From Collinsella aerofaciens (GTDB lineage: Bacteria > Actinomycetota > Coriobacteriia > Coriobacteriales > Coriobacteriaceae), in contig CAJMJM010000044.1 in the NCBI GenBank assembly GCA_905213725.1, positions 1 to 14,001 of the forward strand: 14,001 bases of DNA, written 5' to 3'. Shown piece after piece: positions 1 through 8,628 of the stretch. The position numbers and the translations under genes are program-made. How positions within the stretch are numbered: position 1 is the stretch's first letter; each line of letters opens with the position of its first letter. The notes beneath the pieces were generated by a model. The model did no database searches. It was not told the DNA's origin and was given only the letters and a program-made list of their open reading frames with translations.

Positions 1-93
1 CCCCCCTCCCTTTCACACCTTCTCCTCCCCGCCCCCTCTCCTCCCCCCCCCCTCCAACAATTATCCCCGCCCCCCCCCCCCCCCCCCCCCCCC
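1..93. other. C/T-rich low-complexity contig end with a 24-C homopolymer
   Basis: The first 93 bases are almost entirely C and T, with only two G (31 and 69). They contain a run of 10 C at 43-52 and a run of 24 C at 70-93. No reading frame or hairpin explains them. Composition changes abruptly after base 94 to normal sequence. This looks like a low-quality or artefactual contig end, for example poly-G read tails seen as poly-C, although a genuine homopolymer tract cannot be excluded. Confidence 0.75.
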
Positions 94-141
94 GCACACG
101 GGTAACGCCACGGTGATGTCTGCTTAACTCTGCTCGCTCAG

Positions 142-768
142 CTAATTACTTTGTTGGGGATCCACTATTTGCTGGAGGGTGAACTTGCGTTGCATTGACT
201 CGCCTTCTGCTTGTGGCTTTGCCTCATCAAAATCGAAGATCATGATGGCGCAGTTGGGGAGTTTTGTTGGGAGCCCGAAGCCCTCTGGGGCTGCAGCCTT
301 GATGAATTGGCGGCTGGCGCTGCCGTGGCTTACTGCTAGGAGGGTTTCGATGCCCTCGGCGCCCATGATATTGGTGAGGGTGTCTACCATGCGCTCTTGC
401 AGTGCCTGGCTTCCTTCTCCTCCGAATGGGATTAAGTCCTCGCCTGGATCCCAGACGTCGGTGGGCAGAGCGTCGTGCGGGCCTTCTTCGAAGGTGCCGT
501 AGCAGCGCTCGATAATGCCTTCGCAGGGCTCGGCTGCTGCGTCCGGGCCGAGGAGCTCGCATGCGACGAGACTTGCCGTGTCCATGGCTCGGCCTAAGGG
601 TGATGAGACCACTCTGTCGGGGACGACGCCGTGGGCTTTGAGCCATGCGGCTGCCATCCCGGCTTGCTGACGGCCTAAGTCGGTGAGCGGTGAATCGCAG
701 CGACCCTGGACGAGCTTTTTAACGTTGAATTCTGTCTGGCCGTGGCGGAGTAGATATAGACGCTTCAT
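142..768 (-). CDS. Histidine phosphatase (phosphoglycerate mutase-like) family protein
   Basis: This 208-residue protein belongs to the histidine phosphatase superfamily, cytosolic enzymes that use a phospho-histidine intermediate. The signature RHGQT is at residues 8-12, with H9 the likely phosphorylated nucleophile. SSPLGRA (55-61) supplies a phosphate-binding arginine, ERCYGTFEE (87-95) matches the acid-residue region, and SHG with H148 is the second catalytic histidine. Length and layout fit small cofactor-independent phosphatases of the GpmB/CobC/PhoE type; the sequence alone does not tell which substrate is used. The ATG at 766-768 follows a good GAAGGGGAG ribosome site. The gene lies 39 bp downstream of the cation exporter gene on the same strand and may be co-transcribed with it. 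I see no clear terminator between its end and the poly-C tract. Family assignment is firm, function is not. Confidence 0.9.
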   Translation of the reverse strand: MKRLYLLRHGQTEFNVKKLVQGRCDSPLTDLGRQQAGMAAAWLKAHGVVPDRVVSSPLGRAMDTASLVACELLGPDAAAEPCEGIIERCYGTFEEGPHDALPTDVWDPGEDLIPFGGEGSQALQERMVDTLTNIMGAEGIETLLAVSHGSASRQFIKAAAPEGFGLPTKLPNCAIMIFDFDEAKPQAEGESMQRKFTLQQIVDPQQSN

Positions 769-807
769 GCTCTCCCCTTCTATATAACTAGCTTTATCGG
801 CGCGGCT

Positions 808-1962
808 CTACTCGTGGGTATGGCCTACATAGTCTTCGTCGATCGTGATCTTGGCAATCGACTTGGGATATTCGGATTCGACACGTTTCGCCAGCGCGTG
901 CTTTAAGTCTTCGGCACTCATCTGCAGATCCGAGGGACGCACACAGTCAAAGATCACGTTAGTGTGCGTAGGACCCGGCACACAGCGCAAATCGTGAATT
1001 GAAAGGCGACCATCGATCTCCTGGGCCATGGCGTTGATGCGCAGACGCATGCTTGTCACCTTTGGATCGTCGGTCACGATGGGATCGTAATGGAGTGTGA
1101 CGATCATGCCGTCTTCGACCCTAAACGACTGCTCGATGTTATCGAGCGTGTCGTGACTTTCCAGCGGGCTGGCCTCGGCTGCCATCTCGGCGTGAGCGCT
1201 TGCGAACTTCCTGCCCGGGCCGTAGTCGTGAACCATCAAATCGTGAACTCCCAAAACGCCGGGATAGCTCATGATCTTGTCTCGAATGTGCTTGACCAGC
1301 TTAGGATCGGGCGACTGACCCAAAAGCGGGCTCACCGTATCTTGAATAAGTTCAAAGCCGCTCCAGCCAATATAGGCGCCAACGGCAAGTCCGACCCATG
1401 CGTCAAGATTGATGTGCGTCACCTGCGAAACAATTGCACATGCCAGCACGGCGCCTGTGGCAAGAACATCGTTCTTGGAATCCTGGGCAGTCGCATGCAG
1501 TGTCTCGGACTCGATACGGTCGCCGAGCTTTTGGTTGAGCGCCGCCATCCACAGCTTAACAACCATCGAAAGCGCCAGGACTGCCACCAGGGCAAGCGAG
1601 AACTCGACAGGTTCGGGGTGGATGATACGCTCAAACGAGGACTTCACCAGTTCAAGGCCAATGAGAAGCACGAGCGCCGCCACGACAAGACCCGAGAGGT
1701 ACTCGTAGCGACCATGGCCGTATGGATGCTCGGGGTCGGCGGGCTTGCTCGCCAGCTTAAAGCCCAGCACGCTCACGATATTCGAGCTGGCATCGGACAG
1801 GTTGTTCATGGCATCCGCCACAATCGAAACCGATCCCGAAACCACACCGATTGCGCCCTTCGCAGCACAAAGCGCAACATTGGCGAGAATACACACCACG
1901 CCCGTCAACGTGCCCACGCGCGCACGGTCGCCCTGTGCGCGCTTAACAATCCACTCGACCAT
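808..1962 (-). CDS. Cation diffusion facilitator family exporter, probably Mn2+
   Basis: This 384-residue membrane protein is a proton-coupled divalent-metal exporter of the CDF family. An N-terminal domain of about six membrane helices (about 18-215) is followed by a cytoplasmic dimerisation region. In helix 2, ADAMNNLSD places N53 and D57 in the metal site; in helix 5, D161 and D165 (DSKND) complete it. The resulting N-D-D-D set is the pattern associated with Mn2+-exporting CDFs such as MntE, whereas Zn2+ exporters carry H or D at the first position. The family motif HPYGHGRYEY is at 79-88. After the usual C-terminal ferredoxin-like domain (VHDL at 239), a second similar segment begins at IHDL (322), so the tail looks duplicated. 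The upstream ribosome site is weak (GGCGGATG). Family is certain; manganese specificity is inferred. Confidence 0.92.
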   Translation of the reverse strand: MVEWIVKRAQGDRARVGTLTGVVCILANVALCAAKGAIGVVSGSVSIVADAMNNLSDASSNIVSVLGFKLASKPADPEHPYGHGRYEYLSGLVVAALVLLIGLELVKSSFERIIHPEPVEFSLALVAVLALSMVVKLWMAALNQKLGDRIESETLHATAQDSKNDVLATGAVLACAIVSQVTHINLDAWVGLAVGAYIGWSGFELIQDTVSPLLGQSPDPKLVKHIRDKIMSYPGVLGVHDLMVHDYGPGRKFASAHAEMAAEASPLESHDTLDNIEQSFRVEDGMIVTLHYDPIVTDDPKVTSMRLRINAMAQEIDGRLSIHDLRCVPGPTHTNVIFDCVRPSDLQMSAEDLKHALAKRVESEYPKSIAKITIDEDYVGHTHE

Positions 1963-2040
1963 CTACATCCGCCCCCACGGCACTACCTATATATCTATTG
2001 CTCAAACGGATTGTAGTGTAGCCACTTTGTCTCCCAGATA

Positions 2041-2072
2041 CAAAGAGGCCGCAGCCCGCGCGGGCCACGGCC
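2041..2072 (-). terminator. Probable intrinsic terminator after the EIIC gene
   Basis: Read on the minus strand, 2072 to 2047 forms a 12-base-pair stem, GGCCGTGGCCCG with CGGGCTGCGGCC, around a minimal CG loop. All pairs form when two G-U wobbles are allowed, and TCTTTG follows. On the plus strand the same two positions would be C/A mismatches, so the hairpin favours minus-strand RNA. This fits termination of EIIC transcription before the cation exporter gene. The T tract is short, hence the moderate confidence. Confidence 0.55.
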
Positions 2073-2080
2073 TTGGAGCA

Positions 2081-2104
2081 TGACAAAAGAATCGTCCTTT
2101 TGTC
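2081..2104. repeat. Palindromic repeat, copy downstream of EIIC
   Basis: GACAAAAG (2082-2089) and CTTTTGTC (2097-2104) form a perfect 8-bp inverted repeat around a 7-base centre, starting 8 bases past the EIIC stop. The 24-base unit TGACAAA-11 bases-TTTGTC has the same length and outer arms as the idealised palindrome TGACAAAGGGACTGTCCC plus TTTGTC. It therefore resembles a degenerate relative of the repeat at 3344-3372. It could instead act simply as a mRNA 3' hairpin. Confidence 0.55.
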
Positions 2105-2112
2105 GCGCAGGT

Positions 2113-3351
2113 TTATGCGCTTACTTCAGCAGCGCTCGCCACTGTTTCGGGCGAATCGGCTCCGTCCTCCGTCGCCTGTCCCTGCGCCGGCACCACGCCA
2201 AAGCAGTAGCTCAGCGCCGCAGACACCGCAAATGCCACACCGCCGGCAACGCAGCACCACAGCAGGTTCGAGATGCCGCCCGTGGCAAAGCCAATGACCA
2301 TAAGGACATTCGTCATGCCGATGGTATAGGCCGTAACGTGGCCCACGGCCGCAACAAGGCCTCCGACGGCGCCGCCAATGGCCATGCACGTCAGGCACCT
2401 GCCATATTTAAAGCCGCAACCGTACAGCGCCGGCTCGCTTACGCCGCCAAGAACACCCGAGATCGAATAGCCCAGCATGAGCGCCTTCTCGTCCTTATCC
2501 GCAACGCGGAGCGACGCGCCAAAAGGCATGCCCCAAACGGCGAACGTTGCCATCGTCGCAGCGATCAAAATGCACGAATCCGTTCCCACACTCATAAACT
2601 GCGCATAGGCGAGCGATAGGACAACGTTGCTGACGCCGGCGATCTTTAGGAACTCCCAGCCCGCGGCAAGCCCCATGAGCGTGAACAGCGACACGCTGCC
2701 ACCGGAATTGCCAAGCATAAACATAAGCTGTCCCAACAGCATGCCCAGATAGCTGCCCGCCGGCGCCGTAATGCACAGCGAAACCGGAACCATGACAAGC
2801 ATGGTTGCAAACGGAACGAACGAAAACGCCACGGCCTTAGGGATAACGCGCCGAAAGAAACACTCCACTTGCCATAGCACAGGCACCGAGATGAGAACCG
2901 GAATAACAGTCGTCGTGTAATCGTTGCCCGGCGCGGGAAGCAGCCCATACACGGAAGTCATCGATGCCCCCGTCGTCGATGCGGCATCGACGAGCTTAAG
3001 CAGATCGGGCGCAATCAATACGCCGCCCAGCATCATGCCCAGCTGCTCCGAGCAACCGAGCTGGCGGGCGGCCGCCCAACCAAGATAAATGGGCAAAAAG
3101 TAGTAGCCGGCGTTATAGAGCCAACTGTAGAACAGGCGATAGATTTCGGAATCGGCAGACCATAGGCCCAGCATGCCTTCGCCCATAATGACGGCGACGG
3201 TGCGGAACAACGCCGCGCAGACAATAAACGGTAACGCCGACATCATGCTTTTGGACAGATAGTCCACCACGGCCATGGCGTTTGATGAGACCGTCGTTGT
3301 AAACGAGGTGTTAGAAACTTGTGACACAGGAACCCTTTCCCAATGTGACAT
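2113..3351 (-). CDS. PTS permease EIIC domain protein, glucose/beta-glucoside class, lacking IIB and IIA
   Basis: This roughly 412-residue hydrophobic protein is the sugar-translocating EIIC subunit of a phosphotransferase system, with about ten membrane segments. Residue numbers assume the ATG at 3349-3351. Family landmarks are YYFLPIYLGWAAA (83-95), a YTTTVIPVL stretch near 145, and GVSEPALYG (303-311), equivalent to the GISEPAIYG motif of beta-glucoside, sucrose and trehalose permeases. The usual N-terminal IIB domain with its phospho-cysteine and the IIA domain are both absent, and none is encoded nearby, so it would need partners in trans. The start is uncertain: ATG at 3351, GTG at 3327 (better-spaced AAAGGG) or ATG at 3276 just before the permease domain. 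The first two starts lie within a palindromic repeat. The frame stays open upstream into accDA, but that part is shadow sequence. Substrate is unknown. Confidence 0.82.
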   Translation of the reverse strand: MSHWERVPVSQVSNTSFTTTVSSNAMAVVDYLSKSMMSALPFIVCAALFRTVAVIMGEGMLGLWSADSEIYRLFYSWLYNAGYYFLPIYLGWAAARQLGCSEQLGMMLGGVLIAPDLLKLVDAASTTGASMTSVYGLLPAPGNDYTTTVIPVLISVPVLWQVECFFRRVIPKAVAFSFVPFATMLVMVPVSLCITAPAGSYLGMLLGQLMFMLGNSGGSVSLFTLMGLAAGWEFLKIAGVSNVVLSLAYAQFMSVGTDSCILIAATMATFAVWGMPFGASLRVADKDEKALMLGYSISGVLGGVSEPALYGCGFKYGRCLTCMAIGGAVGGLVAAVGHVTAYTIGMTNVLMVIGFATGGISNLLWCCVAGGVAFAVSAALSYCFGVVPAQGQATEDGADSPETVASAAEVSA

Positions 3352-3372
3352 GCGGACTGTCCCTTTGTCACA
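3320..3372. repeat. Compound palindromic repeat at the accDA/EIIC junction
   Basis: Plus-strand TGTGACA occurs at 3320-3326 and 3344-3350, and its inverse TGTCACA at 3366-3372. The inner 29-base unit (3344-3372) reads on the minus strand as TGTGACAAAGGGACAGTCC, then GCA, then TGTCACA. This is three bases from a near-perfect palindrome in which CTT replaces GCA. The outer part adds GGAACCCTTTCC between arms. The element contains the accDA stop codon and the possible ATG and GTG starts of EIIC. It resembles REP-type repeats associated with RAYT transposases as I remember them, but no transposase is present here. Confidence 0.6.
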
Positions 3373-5078
3373 TCGTGCGATACTGACCGATTGCGCGGTA
3401 CTTTTCGTAGCGGAGGTTTGTGAGGGTCGCGTCGTCGAGCCGCCCAAGCGTATCGAAGGCATCAAATGCCGAGGACATGACGGCACCGGCGATCTCCTCA
3501 TGCGACAGGCCCCTATCATCAACAATGCCGTCGATGATGCCGAGCGCCAACAGATCGGGGGCCGTGAGCTTAAGCGCTTCGGCGGCCTCATTCGCGCGCT
3601 CGGTATCCTTCCACAGAATCGACGCACAGGCCTCGGGGCTCACGACCGAATAGGCCGAGCTCGAGAGCATCAGGATGCGGTCGGCCACGGACAGCGCCAG
3701 CGCGCCACCAGAGCCGCCCTCGCCTATTACCACCGAGACAATCGGCGTCTTAAGGCCGCTCATCTCCATGAGATTCTGGGCGATGGCCTCGCCCTGACCG
3801 CGTTCCTCGGCACCGATGCCGCAAAACGCACCCGAAGTATCGACCAGGCACAGAACCGGTCGACCAAACTTTTCGGCCTGGCGCATCAGGCGACGCGCTT
3901 TGCGGTAGCCCTCGGGATGCGCCATGCCAAAGTTGCGACGCATGCGCGCTTTGGTCGTGGTACCGCGCTCGATGGCGATGACCGTTACGGGTCGCCCGTC
4001 TTTCCAGCCAATGCCAGCCACCACGGCGGCGTCGTCGCCAAAGTAACGGTCGCCATGCAGCTCCACAAATCCATCCAGGCCCAGCGAGATCATCTCGCCC
4101 GCCGTGGCGCGATCTGCCGAGCGGGTCTGCTTGACAATCTCGAGCGCGGTTTTTGGTGCCGCCGAGCGCTTAAACAAGTGTCCCAGCTTTTTGCCGCGGT
4201 GACCCGTATGCACGATCTCATGCGGAGCCCCCAGGCCGGGCGCGTGCCCTTCGTGCAGCGCCAGCAGCTCGCCTACCGTGAGCGCAATCTCGCCACGCGG
4301 AACAACGGCATCGCAAAAGCCGTGCTCCAGCAAAAACTCGGAGCGCTGGAATCCCTTGGGCAGGCGCTTGTGCATGTTCTGCTCGATCACGCGCGGGCCG
4401 GCAAATGCCGTCAGGGCATCGGGCTCGGCCAGGATAATGTCGCCCTCCATGGCAAAGCTCGCGGTTACGCCGCCGGTCGTGGGGTCGGTGAGCACCGTGA
4501 TATACAGGCCGCCCGCCTCGCTATGGCGCCTAACCGCCGCAGAAATCTTGGCCATCTGCATAAGCGATGTCACGCCCTCTTGCATGCGCGCACCGCCCGA
4601 AACGGTAAAGCCGACAACTGGCAATCCAAGCTCGGTCGCTCGCTCAAATGTGCGACAGATCTTCTCGCCCACCACGGAACCCATCGAGCCCATCATAAAG
4701 TTGGCGTCCATAAAGAAGAGCGCCGTATCGCAACCGCAGATTTTGCCCTTGCCGCACACAACGGCATCGCGCTCGCCCGAACGTTCGCTCACGCTCTTGA
4801 GCTTGTCGGCATAGCCGGGAAACGAAAGGAAGTCCTCCGGCACCAGACTGGCATCCCATTCCTCAAACGTGCCCTCGTCAATCGTCATGCGCATGCGGTC
4901 GCGCCCGCTCACGCGAAAGTGTTTGCCGCAACGAGGGCAGACCTCGAGGTTGTCGTGCAGGCGCGCCTCATCGATCACGCGGCGGCACTCCGGGCACTTG
5001 ATAAACACGTGGCGCGCGGGAAACTCGGCGCACGACTCGGTCATCGGTCCCTCGAGGACGTTGACCGTCTTCGCTTTT

Positions 5079-5092
<14 letters not shown>
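3368..5092 (-). CDS. accDA: Acetyl-CoA carboxylase carboxyltransferase, fused beta and alpha subunits
   Basis: This single 574-residue protein joins the two carboxyltransferase subunits that move the carboxyl group from biotin on AccB to acetyl-CoA, making malonyl-CoA. Residues 1 to about 290 are AccD-like, with a zinc ribbon formed by C33, C36, C52 and C55, then the crotonase-fold core (SGGARMQEG at 165-173, DPTTGGVTASFAM at 203-215). Residues from about 310 to 574 are AccA-like, with ELHGDRYFGDDAA (344-356), PEGYRKARRLM (393-403), DTSGAFCGIGAEERG (418-432) and GEGGSGGALAL (457-467). The N-terminal helical part of normal AccA is shortened. The start overlaps the accC stop by 14 bases (ATG at 5092), or by 8 if the second ATG at 5086 is used, indicating translational coupling. 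Its stop codon lies inside a palindromic repeat. Confidence 0.95.
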
Positions 5093-6422
<1,330 letters not shown>

Positions 6423-6432
6423 GAAGCCTTCC

Positions 6433-6855
6433 TTAACTTTCGTGCATGAGTGCAAAGGACATATCGGCGCGGCAGCAAACCTCACCGTTGACGCTCGCAG
6501 TACCCGTCGCAAAGCGGAACGGCCCGCGCGCACGCGTGATGGTGCACACCAGATCAACCGTGTCGCCCGGGCGCACCGGACGCTTAAAGCGCACCTTATC
6601 GAGGCTCGTATAGAACGGCGTCGCGCCGCGCACCTCCTCATCGCCCATCAGCAGCACGCAGCAGTTCTGGGCGAGCATCTCGCACTGAATCACGCCGGGG
6701 ACGACCGGGTTTCCCGGAAAATGCCCCTGCAAAAAGTACTCGTCGCCCGTGATCGTGATCTTGCCGTGGGCCTCGTCGCCCACCAGCTCGGCCTCGTCGA
6801 GCAAAAGCATCGGCTCGCGATGCGGTAACAGCTTCTTGAGCTCTTCTTTGTTCAT
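6433..6855 (-). CDS. fabZ: 3-hydroxyacyl-ACP dehydratase FabZ
   Basis: FabZ removes water from 3-hydroxyacyl-ACP to give trans-2-enoyl-ACP in the elongation cycle. From the chosen start the protein is 140 residues, normal for this hotdog-fold family. The active-site helix segment GHFPGNPVVPGVIQCEMLAQ carries the catalytic H45 and E59. The N-terminal LPHREPMLLLDE is also typical. The ATG at 6853-6855 is preferred because AGGTGA lies five bases upstream. A GTG at 6864 directly after the accB stop would add three residues but has poorer spacing. It sits between accB and accC, as in streptococcal clusters. No fabA or fabM isomerase is visible here, so this window does not show how unsaturated chains would be made. 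Confidence 0.95.
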   Translation of the reverse strand: MNKEELKKLLPHREPMLLLDEAELVGDEAHGKITITGDEYFLQGHFPGNPVVPGVIQCEMLAQNCCVLLMGDEEVRGATPFYTSLDKVRFKRPVRPGDTVDLVCTITRARGPFRFATGTASVNGEVCCRADMSFALMHES

Positions 6856-6864
6856 GGATATCAC

Positions 6865-7338
6865 CTATCCGATCCTCATGAGGCAGCTGCCAAACTCCAC
6901 GAGGTCGCCGTCGACCACGCAGATCTCGAGCACCTCGCCATCCGCCTCTGCCGTCACCTCGTTGAGAACCTTCATGGCCTCGATGATGCAAAGGGTCTCG
7001 CCAGCCTTGACCTTGGAGCCCACGTGCACAAACGGTTCGTCGCCCGGCGCCGGGGCAGCATAGAAAACGCCGACCATGGGAGCGGTCACCTCGGTGCCCT
7101 TGGGCTCCGGTGCGGCGGCAGGTGTCTGCGCGGCGGGCTCCGGTGCGGCAGGCGCGACTGTGGGAGCTGCAACTGGAGCGGCCATAGCGCTCGGCATGGG
7201 CATGGGCACGGCAACCGGCTGTGCGGCGCTCGCGCGCGCGAGTTCGACCGCGGTGCCATCGGGCTCCTCAACGCGCACGCGCGTAAGGCCGCGGTCCTCC
7301 ATCACATCGGCTATCTCGGCAAGTCTTTTGGAATCCAT
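6865..7338 (-). CDS. accB: Biotin carboxyl carrier protein of acetyl-CoA carboxylase
   Basis: This 157-residue carrier shuttles carboxybiotin between AccC and AccDA. The N-terminal segment (1-38) resembles other AccB proteins. It is followed by a flexible linker very rich in alanine and proline (about 39-80), then the biotinyl domain (about 83-157). The biotin site is EAMKV, with K123 the residue modified by BirA, whose gene lies at 12716 in this window. PMVGVFY (87-93) is a typical start of the domain. The ATG at 7338 follows AGGAG located in the last codons of fabF, and its stop is directly followed by the fabZ start region, so translation is probably coupled on both sides. Confidence 0.95.
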   Translation of the reverse strand: MDSKRLAEIADVMEDRGLTRVRVEEPDGTAVELARASAAQPVAVPMPMPSAMAAPVAAPTVAPAAPEPAAQTPAAAPEPKGTEVTAPMVGVFYAAPAPGDEPFVHVGSKVKAGETLCIIEAMKVLNEVTAEADGEVLEICVVDGDLVEFGSCLMRIG

Positions 7339-7341
7339 GCT

Positions 7342-8589
7342 CTAGCTCCTCGTATATCTACGCAGCGCGATGGCGGCGTTGTGCCCGCCAAAGCCTAGGT
7401 TGGTCGAAAGCGCCCAGGTAAGGTCGGCGCGAACTGCGCGATTGGGCGTGTAGTCAAGATCGCAGGCGGGATCGGGCGTGCGGTAGTTAATGGTCGGCGG
7501 CACCACGCCCTGCTCGAGCGCCATGGCGCAGGCCATGACCTCGATGGCGCCCGTGGCACCGATCATGTGGCCGGTCATCGACTTAGTCGACGAGACGTGC
7601 GCGGCGCGCGCCGCGTCCTCGCCGAGCGCACGCTTAATGCCCGCCGTCTCGGACGAATCGTTGAGCTTGGTCGATGTGCCGTGGGCATTGATGTAGAGAC
7701 CCTCGGAAGGCTTGACGTCGCCCTCGGTCACCGCCAGCGATATCGCGCGGGCAATGCCGGCAGCCTCGGGATCAGGACTCGTGATGTGATAGGCATCATC
7801 GGTGTTGCCGTAGCCCACGACCTCGGCATAAATGTGCGCACCGCGCGCCTGCGCATGTTCCATGCTCTCGAGCACGAGCACGCAGGCGCCCTCGCCCATC
7901 ACAAAGCCGTCGCGGTCTGCATCGAACGGACGGCAGGCCGTCGCGGGATCGGGGTTGGTGGTCAATGCGCGGCAGGACGTAAAGCCCGCAACGGCATCGG
8001 GGATAATTGCAGCCTCGGCGCCGCCCGCGAGGATCGCGTCGGCATAGCCGTGCTTGATGGCGCGGAACGCCTCGCCCACCGCATGGGCCGAGGTTGCGCA
8101 CGCGGTCACCACGGGCAGGGTCGGGCCCTTTGCCTTGTGGCGGATTGCGATATTGCCCGATGCCATGTTGGGGATCATCATCGCGATCATATAGGGCGAT
8201 GCGCGGCGGGGCCCACGTTCGGCAATCGTATGGACGTTGTCGACGAGCGTCGTCATGCCGCCCACGCCCGAGCCCACGTAGACGCCCAGGCGCTCGCGAT
8301 CGATGGCGCCTTCGACATCAAAGCCCGCATCGCGCATGGCCTCGTCCGAAGCCGCCATCGCAAACTGAACGCAGGGGTCCAGATGCTTTGCATCACGCTT
8401 GCCAAAGTACTCGTTGCCGTCAAAGCCCTTGACCTCGGCCGCTACCTTGACGGCAAACGCATCGGTATCGAAGTGCGTAATCGGGCCGATGCCGCACGTG
8501 CCAGCGCACATTGCCGCCCAGGTGGCAAGCGCGGTGTTGCCGAGCGGCGATACGGCACCTATGCCGGTGATTGCAACTCTCTGTTCCAT
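7342..8589 (-). CDS. fabF: Beta-ketoacyl-ACP synthase II (FabF)
   Basis: FabF condenses acyl-ACP with malonyl-ACP, adding two carbons per cycle. The chosen start gives 415 residues, close to E. coli FabF (413). The Cys-His-His triad is visible: C164 in VVTACATSAHA, H303 in NAHGTSTKLND, and H341 in STKSMTGHMIGA. The C-terminal glycine loop NLGFGGHNAA is also present. Two adjacent ATGs occur at 8592 and 8589. The second is preferred because GAGGAG then lies six bases away; a TTG at 8607 is less likely, since that ribosome site would fall inside the gene. It follows fabG by about 39 bp. No separate fabB-like synthase is seen in the window. Confidence 0.96.
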   Translation of the reverse strand: MEQRVAITGIGAVSPLGNTALATWAAMCAGTCGIGPITHFDTDAFAVKVAAEVKGFDGNEYFGKRDAKHLDPCVQFAMAASDEAMRDAGFDVEGAIDRERLGVYVGSGVGGMTTLVDNVHTIAERGPRRASPYMIAMMIPNMASGNIAIRHKAKGPTLPVVTACATSAHAVGEAFRAIKHGYADAILAGGAEAAIIPDAVAGFTSCRALTTNPDPATACRPFDADRDGFVMGEGACVLVLESMEHAQARGAHIYAEVVGYGNTDDAYHITSPDPEAAGIARAISLAVTEGDVKPSEGLYINAHGTSTKLNDSSETAGIKRALGEDAARAAHVSSTKSMTGHMIGATGAIEVMACAMALEQGVVPPTINYRTPDPACDLDYTPNRAVRADLTWALSTNLGFGGHNAAIALRRYTRS

Positions 8590-8628
8590 CATGGTCTCCT
8601 CATCCAAGCCGTTCTTCGGCCCTGGTTT

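Noticed and set aside
3352..3627. N-terminal extension of the EIIC frame to 3627
   Set aside because: It overlaps the conserved AccA C-terminus and reads as low-complexity R/S/P sequence; the permease domain begins later.
6423..6641. N-terminal extension of accC to 6641
   Set aside because: It overlaps fabZ out of frame. The start at 6422 gives the canonical biotin carboxylase N-terminus with a good ribosome site.
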